The position numbers and the translations under genes were made by a program. This document shows positions 23,651-30,773 of a stretch of DNA of 36,861 nucleotides, one piece after another (positions within the stretch are counted from its first letter, which is position 1; each line of letters opens with the position of its first letter). A model generated the notes under the pieces. It was not told where the DNA came from. It worked only from the letters and a program-made list of their open reading frames with translations, and did no database searches. The stretch is from Actinomycetota bacterium (GTDB lineage: Bacteria; Actinomycetota; Thermoleophilia; Solirubrobacterales; 70-9), in the NCBI GenBank assembly GCA_018268575.1, contig JAFDWF010000033.1, positions 1 through 36,861 of the forward strand. The letters are read 5' to 3'.

Positions 23651-25135
23651 CTGTCGGCGCTGATCGCCAATTCCGCGGCCCATCTCGGGCGCCGCACCAA
23701 GATCGTCGCGACTGTCGGGCCATCGAGCCGGTCCCCTGGCGTGCTCGAGCAGTTGATCGATGCGGGCGCTGATGTCTTCCGCCTGAACTTCTCCCACGCA
23801 GGTCCCGACGAGCAGGCGCGAGTCATCGAGACGATCCGCGACGCCTCACGGCGCGTCGGCCGCGAGGTCGCGATCCTCGGTGACCTGCCCGGGCCAAAGC
23901 TGCGGATCGGGCGGATTCGCGACGACCTCGCCGAGCTTGATACGGGCACCCGCGTGACCCTGACCACGCGGCAGATCGAGGGCGATCGCGGGGCGATCCC
24001 GGTGTCATGGCCAGGGGTCTCGGCCCTGCGACCAGATGAGGTCGTCTACCTCGCCGACGGGGCGATCAAGTTGCGAGTCGCCGAATCCGCTCGGGAGGGA
24101 GTGATCGCCGAGGTCGAGGTGGGCGGCACCATCTCCTCGCACAAGGGGATGAACATCCCCGGCGGCACCGAGCTGCCCGCGGCCACGGAGGCGGACCTGG
24201 CCTGGGCCGAGTTCGCGGCAAGCCACGGGGTCGACCTGCTGGCCGTCTCTTTCGTCTCCGCGGCGAGCGATCTGGCGCCCGTGCGCCGGCGGCTCGACTC
24301 GCTCGGCTCCGATATCCCGCTGATCGCCAAGATCGAGCGCGGTCAGGCGGCCGCCGGCATCGAGCAGATCGTCGGTGGCGGGAGCAGCGGAATCATGGTC
24401 GCTCGCGGTGACCTCGGGGTCGAAGTCCCGTTGGCCGAGGTGCCAGTCCTGCAGAAGCGCCTGATCCGTGCGGCGGGGCGGCGTTCCAAGCCGGTCATCA
24501 CCGCGACCCAGATGCTCGCCTCGATGGTCACGGCGCGTCGCCCCACGCGCGCGGAGGTGACGGACGTCGCCAACGCGATCTACGACGGCACCGATGCGAT
24601 CATGCTCTCCGAGGAGACGGCGGTCGGTCAGCATCCGGTCGAGGCGGTGCGGGTGATGGACCGGGTCGCGCGCGCGACCGAGCCCGACCTCCCTTACTCC
24701 CAGTGGCTCGTCGAGCGCACCGACCAGGCAAGCCACGAAGTCGCAGACGCCGTGGCACAGGCCGCGGTCAGCTCGGTGAGGCGGCTCGGGCTGAAGGCGA
24801 TCGTCGTGCCGACCGAAAGTGGCCGCACGGCGCGGCTGGTTTCCGCCCACCGACCCGAGGTGCCGGTCTTGGCCATCAGTCCTCGGATCGAGACCGTGCG
24901 TCGCCTCAGCCTCCTGTTCGGCGTCACCGCGGTGCAGGGGGACCGCAACTTCGATCCCGATTCGCTGATCGGCCTCTCCGCGACGACCGCCCGCCGCATG
25001 GTCGGCGCCGCCGACGGCGACCTGATTGCGATCACCGCGGGGCTTCCGGATGAAAAGCTCGGAACCAATCTCTTCACCGTCTGTCGGGTGAATCGCGAAC
25101 GGTCGGTGCGGTCGGACCCCGACCCGATCTCATAA
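23651..25135 (+). CDS. pyk: Pyruvate kinase, probably with a CTG start
   Basis: It transfers phosphate from PEP to ADP, giving pyruvate and ATP. Family residues are present: 'VFRLNFSHAG', 'LGDLPGPKLRIG', catalytic Lys in 'LIAKIER', 'IMVARGDLGVE' (metal ligands Glu/Asp) and 'VITATQMLASM'. The residue after GP is Lys, as in potassium-independent enzymes. The conserved first strand 'RRTKIVATVGPSS' is encoded upstream of the first standard start (GTG 23741), but the frame from its stop at 23642 has no ATG, GTG or TTG before that strand. CTG 23651 lies 9 nt after GGGAGGGGG and would give 'MSALIANSAAHLGRR'. I place the start there; an indel error near 23641 is the alternative. It lies 25 nt after the kinase gene, in the same transcript. 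Confidence 0.85.
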   Translation: MSALIANSAAHLGRRTKIVATVGPSSRSPGVLEQLIDAGADVFRLNFSHAGPDEQARVIETIRDASRRVGREVAILGDLPGPKLRIGRIRDDLAELDTGTRVTLTTRQIEGDRGAIPVSWPGVSALRPDEVVYLADGAIKLRVAESAREGVIAEVEVGGTISSHKGMNIPGGTELPAATEADLAWAEFAASHGVDLLAVSFVSAASDLAPVRRRLDSLGSDIPLIAKIERGQAAAGIEQIVGGGSSGIMVARGDLGVEVPLAEVPVLQKRLIRAAGRRSKPVITATQMLASMVTARRPTRAEVTDVANAIYDGTDAIMLSEETAVGQHPVEAVRVMDRVARATEPDLPYSQWLVERTDQASHEVADAVAQAAVSSVRRLGLKAIVVPTESGRTARLVSAHRPEVPVLAISPRIETVRRLSLLFGVTAVQGDRNFDPDSLIGLSATTARRMVGAADGDLIAITAGLPDEKLGTNLFTVCRVNRERSVRSDPDPIS

Positions 25136-25374
25136 TCGAGATCCCAGGCTCGAATCTTCGCCTCGCCATCTCAGGAAGCTCCGCATTCGCGGACTTTCGT
25201 CGTCTCCGGGTAGATCGTCGCCTCGTTGAAGCGCTGAGGGTCAGCCCGGTAAGTAGCGCGGAGCCGGCCCTCGGTCAGGACTCATGCTCGAGGAGCAGCT
25301 TCTCGCAGGCTCCCCACCCGTCTTGACGCGCCCTTGGCGGCAGCAGATACTCGCCCGGTCCTGGCTAGGAAGGG

Positions 25375-26364
25375 ATGACTGTGCGATCGAAAATGTGGCG
25401 ACGGCTTCGGCGGGCGACCAGGGGTGCGATGACGGCGGCCCTCGTGCTGGCCGTGCTGGCGCTCGCGCCCCCCGCCGCGCGCGCCGCGATCAACCCTTTT
25501 GGCAAGCCCACCGGCCACGACCGCAGCGAACTGCGCAGCCGCTTCCTCGCCGCCCACCCGCACGGCTACGCGATCGTCGGCTACCACGCCTCGGCCTTCT
25601 TCCACTTCCGCTTCGCCGGCGTCTATTACGTCGAGACCAAGGACGGAGCGGTGGTCGAAGGCGGGGTGATGATCTTCCGCCGGAGCGGCGACGGTTGGCG
25701 CCCCGACCCGCACCCGAGCGCCACGCTCGCGGTCAACCTCGCTCCCACCCGTTACTTCTATGCCGTCACCCTGACCGGGTCCGGCTCCTACCGCTTCCTG
25801 GAAGAAGGCGAAATCGGGGTGCCCGAACTCGCCGACGCGACCAAGACCGAAATCCAGCTCAGCCTCGCGGGGACGTTCGGCGGCCGCAAAGGGCTGCGGA
25901 TCGTGCTCGGCCAGGAACAGCCCGGCGGGGCCAGCTCGGCGCGGCTGCTCGGCGGCACCGGGACCAGCACCTACACCGACGCCGCCGACCCGGCCGGCAA
26001 CTATTCCTGCGCCTTCCACCTCGGCCCCTCCGAGGCGCCGACCTCGCTGGCGATCGGCTGGCACGGCAAGGAAGAGCTCACCGCCGACCTCAACCTCGGC
26101 GATCCGGCCGGTTCCGGCGGCGGGGAATGCGGCGGCGCCCCCGAAGACCCGAGCTCCCGCGAACCGTGGATCGAGATCCGCACCGGACTCGCGCAGCCAC
26201 CGCTCGGCAAGCCCTTCGACCTGCCGCTGAGCCTCGAACACCACATCTCCCGGCCCGACCGCGACGCCTCGGGCGCCCTCCTCGATCTCGAAGAAAAGGC
26301 GCTCGAGCTGAGCGGCGCGCTCCACTTCGGCCTCATCACGATCGAACCGCCCTACTACAACTGA
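25375..26364 (+). CDS. Exported protein of unknown function
   Basis: The 329-residue protein has a typical Sec signal: basic N-terminus (RRLRRATRG), hydrophobic core 'AALVLAVLALAPPAA' and a likely cut after 'ARA' near residue 38. The mature part is rich in Gly, Tyr, Phe and charged residues, with 'SAFFHFRFAGVYYVETKDG' near its start and only two Cys (in 'NYSCAFHLG' and 'GGECGG'), possibly one disulfide. I recognise no enzyme motif or domain. Predicted character is a beta-rich secreted protein. ATG 25375 has AGGAAGG upstream. Sixteen of 21 Glu codons are GAA. The 239 bp before it (25136-25374) hold no gene or clear terminator. No operator of the LacI-type block is present, so I do not count it in that regulon. 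Confidence 0.7.
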   Translation: MTVRSKMWRRLRRATRGAMTAALVLAVLALAPPAARAAINPFGKPTGHDRSELRSRFLAAHPHGYAIVGYHASAFFHFRFAGVYYVETKDGAVVEGGVMIFRRSGDGWRPDPHPSATLAVNLAPTRYFYAVTLTGSGSYRFLEEGEIGVPELADATKTEIQLSLAGTFGGRKGLRIVLGQEQPGGASSARLLGGTGTSTYTDAADPAGNYSCAFHLGPSEAPTSLAIGWHGKEELTADLNLGDPAGSGGGECGGAPEDPSSREPWIEIRTGLAQPPLGKPFDLPLSLEHHISRPDRDASGALLDLEEKALELSGALHFGLITIEPPYYN

Positions 26365-26487
26365 GGCGACCCTCGCAGCGGGCGGGCCGGCCTCCGGGCG
26401 CCCGCGCCGCGCCACCCGGCTTGTCGGGACCGAGGGCCGGGTGTAGGTTCGGATCGAGGCAGGGCTGAGCCAACCAGGAGGCAGCAA

Positions 26488-26844
26488 ATGTCAGCCGAAG
26501 CCAAGAATTTCACCTCTCCCGACGAGACCCGGCCGTTCCAAGGCAAAGGTCAGGCGAAGGCCGTGGAGCTCGCCGGCCACACCGTCCTCGAGGGCACCTT
26601 CGAGCCGGGCTGGAAGTGGTCTGAGAACGTCAAGCCGATCGCCGGCACCGACTCCTGTCAGGCGGCCCACTTCGGCTACGTCCTCTCCGGCTCGATGCGG
26701 GTCTACATGGACGACGGCTCCGAGCTCGAGATCAAGGCCGGCGACGTGGCGGCGATCCCGCCCGGGCACGATGCCGAGGTCACCGGCTCCGAGGCCTGCG
26801 TGATGGTCGACTTCGGCGAGATCGGCGACTACGCGAAGGCATAG
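26488..26844 (+). CDS. Small cupin-domain protein
   Basis: This 118-residue single-cupin protein has 'LEGTFEPGWKWSENVKPI' and 'HFGYVLSGSMRVYMDDGSE', then 'IKAGDVAAIPPGHDAEVTG', which cover cupin motifs 1 and 2. Metal-ligand histidines are sparse (His in 'AAHFGYV' and in 'PGHDA'), so a metal site is uncertain. Such proteins are common in actinobacteria; the role is not known and a ligand-sensing function is possible. ATG 26488 has CAGGAGG upstream. The truncated adenylate cyclase gene begins 7 nt downstream, implying a former two-gene operon. Confidence 0.85.
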   Translation: MSAEAKNFTSPDETRPFQGKGQAKAVELAGHTVLEGTFEPGWKWSENVKPIAGTDSCQAAHFGYVLSGSMRVYMDDGSELEIKAGDVAAIPPGHDAEVTGSEACVMVDFGEIGDYAKA

Positions 26845-26851
26845 TCCGACC

Positions 26852-27120
26852 GTGAGCCGGTTGCCGGACCGGCTGCATCGGCTCACCGAGCTCGGCAGCT
26901 CGCCTTCGGACACCGGGGAGGATCGGCTCCGCAAGTCGGTGCTGGTCCTCTCCTCGGGCCTGATGGCCACGCTCGCGTTCGCCTGGGTGGGGACCTACGC
27001 GATCCTCGGGCTCTGGCTCTCGGCGGCGATCCCGCTCGCCTACCAGCTGGCGAGCGCGGCGAGCCTCTACGCGTTCGCGATCACGCGCCGTCTCGCTCTG
27101 GGCCTTCACATTGAGGTTAC
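26852..27120 (+). pseudogene. Truncated N-terminus of a membrane-type adenylate cyclase
   Basis: From GTG 26852 about 85 residues resemble the N-terminal part of actinobacterial class III adenylate/guanylate cyclases: 'LTELGSSPSDTGEDRLRKS' followed by two hydrophobic helices ('LMATLAFAWVGTYAILGLW' and 'IPLAYQLASAASLYAF') and 'ITRRLALGL'. The resemblance stops at about 27105; the frame continues without recognisable catalytic domain to a stop at 27556, with poor codon quality. No cyclase catalytic domain occurs anywhere to the right. I call it a deletion or rearrangement remnant. The family assignment rests on recognition of the N-terminal pattern only. Confidence 0.5.
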
Positions 27121-27542
27121 CTCGCCCGGCCTGAGCTGGGCGGTCCGTGGCCTACGGGTCACACGGTGGCGCTTACGACTGGCAGGTGCGAGTCCGTTCA
27201 GGATCCGGACCAGTCGGGCGACGTATTCGCCCCCAATTCCGCCCGCGCGGTCAGGCACAGGCGACCGTGCGGCTGAGCTACACCGCACCGCGGGCCTATC
27301 CGGTCGAAGAAACGAGGAGGCCGACCCTTTTCCGTTACACGGGAGCCGCCTCGGCCTGGACCAGGCACCCCCATCCTCCCAAGGCCAGGACGAAGACGAA
27401 GCCGAAGCATTCCGAAAAGCACTCCGGACGCGCCAACTAGTCACCTGTTGCCGCAAGGATCAGCGGCGCGAGCTCACTCGGAGAAACGGGGATTCGCAAT
27501 CATCGGGCGGGCATCCGTCGGAAACCGAAGGTCGGAGCCCCC
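27121..27542. other. Gene-poor junction, no confident gene
   Basis: This 422-bp stretch lies between the cyclase remnant and the short-chain dehydrogenase stop. A 97-codon open frame from GTG 27147 to 27440 ends in a Lys/His-rich tail ('KTKPKHSEKHSGRAN') and has moderately GC-rich third positions. It lacks an SD and shows no family resemblance, so I do not annotate it as a gene. No tRNA, terminator hairpin or mobile-element end was seen. Confidence 0.4.
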
Positions 27543-28307
27543 TTACACCGCGGTGAAGCCGCCGTCGATCGGCAGCACCGCACCCTGCACGAAGGCGGCG
27601 TCGTCGCCGGCGAGGTAGACGGCGAGGCGGGCGACCTCGCGGGCGTTCCCGAGTCGGCGCGCGGGGACCTCCTGCATCTTCGCCGTCATGTCGGCGCTGC
27701 GCGAGGGGTCGTTGAGGAGGGGCAGGGAGACGCCCGCCTCGATCACGCCGGGGGCGATCGCGTTGACCCGGATCCCGCGCTCGCCGCAGTTGTAGGCGAG
27801 CTCGCGGGTGAGGCCGATGACGCCGTGCTTGGTGGTCGTGTAGGCGATCCCGCCGGCGCCGCCGACCATCCCGGCGATCGAGGCGATGTTGACGATCACG
27901 CCGCCGCCGCGCTCGGTGAGCGACGGGATCAGCTCGCGCGAGACGAGGAAGGGGCCGGTGAGGTTGACCGCCACCACCGCGTCCCAGCGCTCCGGGGTGA
28001 TCGTGTCGATGTCGAGGAACCCCTCGAAGATGCCCGCGTTGTTGATCACGGCGTCGACGCCGCCCCGCTCCTCGGTGGCCCACCGGCCGAGGCGGGCCAC
28101 GGACTCCGGATCGGTGACGTCGCAGGCGAACCCGGCGGCCGGTCCGCCCAGCGCGCCGGCGGCGTCGACGCCGCCTTGCGCGGTCTCCTGGTCGAGGTCG
28201 ACGGCGAGGACGCGATAGCCCTCCCTCGCGAACTCCTCGCACATGGCGCGGCCGAGGCCGCCGCCGGCGCCGGTGACGAGGACGGTGCGGGTTGCGTCGT
28301 CAGGCAT
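27543..28307 (-). CDS. Short-chain dehydrogenase/reductase (SDR)
   Basis: The 254-residue classical SDR has an NAD(P)-binding 'VTGAGGGLG' at about 10-18, Asp in 'VLAVDLD' favouring NAD(H), 'INNAG', the catalytic Ser in 'NIASIAG', and Tyr/Lys in 'YTTTKHGVIG'. It ends with 'VLPIDGGFTAV', standard for the family. It would oxidise or reduce a small alcohol/ketone in the cytoplasm; the substrate is unknown. ATG 28307 gives the normal N-terminus. It follows the E2 gene after 40 nt on the same strand, so the two form an operon. An acetoin/diacetyl or 3-hydroxyacyl substrate would fit beside a 2-oxoacid-dehydrogenase-type complex, but this is inference. Confidence 0.88.
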   Translation of the reverse strand: MPDDATRTVLVTGAGGGLGRAMCEEFAREGYRVLAVDLDQETAQGGVDAAGALGGPAAGFACDVTDPESVARLGRWATEERGGVDAVINNAGIFEGFLDIDTITPERWDAVVAVNLTGPFLVSRELIPSLTERGGGVIVNIASIAGMVGGAGGIAYTTTKHGVIGLTRELAYNCGERGIRVNAIAPGVIEAGVSLPLLNDPSRSADMTAKMQEVPARRLGNAREVARLAVYLAGDDAAFVQGAVLPIDGGFTAV

Positions 28308-28347
28308 CTCTGGGGTCCTTTCGTTCGACTTGGCTCGGGGGTGGATC

Positions 28348-29613
28348 TCAGCCGCTTGCCGGGTTCTGCAGGTTGTCGCGCAGGGTGGCGAGGAATTCCG
28401 CCGCCCCCGCGCCGTCGATCGCCCGGTGGTCCCAGGACAGGCCGAAGATCGAGATCGAGCGGATCGCGATCGCATCGGAGCCGTCGGGGCCGGTGACGAC
28501 CACCGGGCGCTTCACCACGGCCTCGACGTCGAGGATCCCGACCTGGGGCTGGTTGATGATCGGGGCCGACATCAGGGTCCCGAATTTGCCCTGGTTGGTG
28601 ATCGTGAAGGTGCCGCCGCCGACGTCGTCCGGTTTCAGCGCGCCCTCGCGGGCCGCCCGGGCCATCGCCCGGATCCCCCGGTCGAGCCCGGTGACGCTCA
28701 GCGCCTGGGCCTCGCGGAGGACCGGGACGATCAGCCCCTCCGCGCCGAGCGACACGGCGATCCCGAGGTCGACGTTGGCGTGGCGGGTGATCCGATCGCC
28801 GTCGATCCAGGCGTTCAGATCGGGGTGCGCGCGCAGGGTCCGCACCGTCGCCTCGGCGACGAAGGGCAGGGCGGTGGTCCCCGCCGCGGCCCGCGCCGCC
28901 TCGATCGCGGTCATGTCGACCTCGATCCAGGTGTGGCAGTGGGCGGCGGTGGCGCGCGAGTGCAGCATGTGCCTGGCGATCGCCTGCCGCATGCGCGACA
29001 TCGTCTGGCTCTCGCCGTCGGCGGGCGGCGCCGCGGTCGGGCTCGCGGTCGGAGGCGCCGCGCCCGCGCCAGGGGCCGCCGCGGTTCCGCCGGCGTCGAT
29101 GGCCGCCTGGACGTCGGCTTTCTGCACCCGTCCGCCGCGCCCGGTCCCGGCCACCTTGCTGAGGTCGATCCCGTGCGCCGCCGCCATCCGCTGGACCAGC
29201 GGCGAGTACCGTCGCCCGCTCGCGTCGTGGGCGGGCGCCCCGGCCCCGTCGGCAGCCGGGGCGGCGGCTGACGGGGGCTCGGCGGCGGCCGGCCGCGGAT
29301 CGGCGCCCTGATCGGCAGCGGGCCCGTCGTCGGCGCTCGCCAGGCCCGCCGTGCTTTCGGCGGTGCGGATGCGGGCGATCGGGACGCCGACGGCCACGGT
29401 CGTCCCAGGCTCGACCAGGAGCTCCTCGACCACCCCGCCGATCGGCGAGGCGACCTCGCTGTCGACCTTGTCCGTGGAGACGTCGCAGAGCGGCTGCTCG
29501 GCAGCGATGGTCTCACCCGGCCCGACGTGCCACTCGATGACGGTCCCCTCGTCCACCGAGACGCCCATCTGGGGCATCGGAACCGCGATTACGGACATGG
29601 TCGTCTCGCTCAC
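28348..29613 (-). CDS. Dihydrolipoamide acyltransferase (E2) of a 2-oxoacid/acetoin dehydrogenase complex
   Basis: This 421-residue E2 core enzyme has one lipoyl domain (about 7-82, lipoylated Lys49 in 'STDKVDSEV'), an Ala/Pro-rich linker, and a peripheral-subunit-binding domain (about 138-172, 'YSPLVQRMAAAHGIDLSKV'). After a second Ala/Pro linker comes the catalytic domain (about 195-421) with active-site His in 'SWDHRAIDGAGAAEFL'. It transfers the acyl or acetyl group from E1-bound TPP via lipoate to CoA. GTG 29613 lies 9 nt after GGGAGG and is preferred; ATG 29598 would give the same protein less five residues. The E1 subunits are encoded across the divergent promoter at 30770-32768. No E3 gene is present in the window. 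Confidence 0.9.
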   Translation of the reverse strand: MSETTMSVIAVPMPQMGVSVDEGTVIEWHVGPGETIAAEQPLCDVSTDKVDSEVASPIGGVVEELLVEPGTTVAVGVPIARIRTAESTAGLASADDGPAADQGADPRPAAAEPPSAAAPAADGAGAPAHDASGRRYSPLVQRMAAAHGIDLSKVAGTGRGGRVQKADVQAAIDAGGTAAAPGAGAAPPTASPTAAPPADGESQTMSRMRQAIARHMLHSRATAAHCHTWIEVDMTAIEAARAAAGTTALPFVAEATVRTLRAHPDLNAWIDGDRITRHANVDLGIAVSLGAEGLIVPVLREAQALSVTGLDRGIRAMARAAREGALKPDDVGGGTFTITNQGKFGTLMSAPIINQPQVGILDVEAVVKRPVVVTGPDGSDAIAIRSISIFGLSWDHRAIDGAGAAEFLATLRDNLQNPASG

Positions 29614-29652
29614 TGCTGCCGACCTCCCTTGACTTTGATATTCATCTCGTTC

Positions 29653-29681
29653 AGTATACGGGCAACTGCTCGCATTGCGAA
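29653..29681 (-). promoter_or_regulatory. Promoter of the E2-SDR operon
   Basis: On the minus strand TTCGCA (complement of 29676-29681) and TATACT (complement of 29653-29658) are separated by 17 nt, a good sigma-70-type match, 40 nt from the GTG start. The palindrome 29668-29688 overlaps the -35. Confidence 0.5.
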
Positions 29682-29688
29682 TACGAGC
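29668..29688. promoter_or_regulatory. 21-bp palindrome, candidate operator between divergent operons
   Basis: The outer arms GCTCG (29668-29672) and CGAGC (29684-29688) and the inner arms ATT (29674-29676) and AAT (29680-29682) are symmetric around GCG. Eight of ten base pairs match. It covers the -35 of the E2 operon and lies 51 nt before the plus-strand operon. No regulator gene for it is seen nearby. Confidence 0.55.
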
Positions 29689-29738
29689 GGTCGGCGTCAA
29701 TTTCCTGAGGAGGGCGGGCTTTGAGTTCTGGAGGGCGA

Positions 29739-30773
29739 ATGAGGGTCGGAATCTGCGGTCTGGGCAGCATCGGCAGGGCGGCCGCCCAGCTTCTGCTCGA
29801 CCATCGCCAGGGGGTCGAGGTGGTTGCCGCCGCGACCAAGGAGGAGGACGCGATCGGCAGGCCGCTGGGCGAGTACGTCGGCGCTGCCCAGGGCTCCGGG
29901 CCGGCGATCGTCGATGACCTCGGCGCGGTGATCGCGGCGCGGCCGGAGGTCATCGTCTTCGCCACCGGGTCATTCCTCAGCCAGACCGAGGACGACGTCG
30001 TCGCGATCGCCGAAAGCGGCATCGACCTGGTCTCCCCCTGCGAGGAGCTCGCCTTTCCCTTCAACCGCTTCCCCGAGTCGGCGGCGCGGATCGACGCCGC
30101 CGCCCGTGCCTCGGGCGCGACCGTCCTCGGCACCGGGGTCAACCCCGGCTTCATCTTCGACGGCCTGCTGAGCACCGCCACCGGGGTCTGCTGGGACATC
30201 GACTCGATCCGCGGCCGGCGCATCGTCGACGTCGTCGGCTTCGGCGAGAACATCCACCTGCGCCTCGGGATCGGCTACACGCTCGAGGAGTTCGAGCGGG
30301 GCCACGCCGATGGCTCGATCGCCGGCCACGTCGGCTTCCCCGAGTCGATCGAAATGGTCTGCGAGCGGCTCGGGCTCGCCCTCGACGGCCCGGTCGAGGA
30401 GCGCTTCGAGGCGATCGTCGCCGAGGCCCCGGCGCCGACCCGCTACGGCGAGGTCGCGGTCGGGAGGACCGAAGGGTTCGTCCAGCGCGCGACCGGGATG
30501 GTGGACGGGAAGCCGATCGTCCAGTTCGAGCTGGTCCTCCACCTGCGGCCCCAGGCAGCCGGCATGGAGCCCGCCGACAGCTTCGAGATCGAGGGCGTCC
30601 ACCCGGTCCGCCTGACCCTCTCGCCCGGGATGGACGCGATCCCCGCCACCGCGGCGATCCTGGTCAACAGCCTGCCCGTGGTCGCGAAGGCCGGCCCGGG
30701 CCTGAAGTCGGTGAAGGATCTCCCCACCGCCGGCGCCTGGCTCGGGGCGTCGACCGCGGGGTCGATCCGATGA
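29739..30773 (+). CDS. NAD(P)-binding 2,4-diaminopentanoate dehydrogenase-like protein
   Basis: The 344-residue protein has an N-terminal Rossmann domain as in dihydrodipicolinate reductase ('VGICGLGSIGRAAAQLLL'), 'VIVFATGSFLSQTEDDV', then 'VLGTGVNPGFIFDGLL' and a C-terminal domain with 'LTLSPGMDAIPATAAILVNS'. This layout matches the Ord/DAP-dehydrogenase-like group, which deaminates or reduces amino/oxo acids; homologues in actinobacteria are often of unknown substrate. ATG 29739 is preceded by GGAGGG; TTG 29721 with GAGGAGGG six nt upstream is an equally good start. It is the first gene of a five-gene operon and overlaps the E1 alpha start (ATGA). It may feed a 2-oxo compound to the E1/E2 complex (inference). 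Confidence 0.75.
   Translation: MRVGICGLGSIGRAAAQLLLDHRQGVEVVAAATKEEDAIGRPLGEYVGAAQGSGPAIVDDLGAVIAARPEVIVFATGSFLSQTEDDVVAIAESGIDLVSPCEELAFPFNRFPESAARIDAAARASGATVLGTGVNPGFIFDGLLSTATGVCWDIDSIRGRRIVDVVGFGENIHLRLGIGYTLEEFERGHADGSIAGHVGFPESIEMVCERLGLALDGPVEERFEAIVAEAPAPTRYGEVAVGRTEGFVQRATGMVDGKPIVQFELVLHLRPQAAGMEPADSFEIEGVHPVRLTLSPGMDAIPATAAILVNSLPVVAKAGPGLKSVKDLPTAGAWLGASTAGSIR

Noticed and set aside
27130..27250. Possible tRNA-like pairing in the gap after the cyclase remnant
   Set aside because: No cloverleaf, T-loop consensus or acceptor stem could be drawn.
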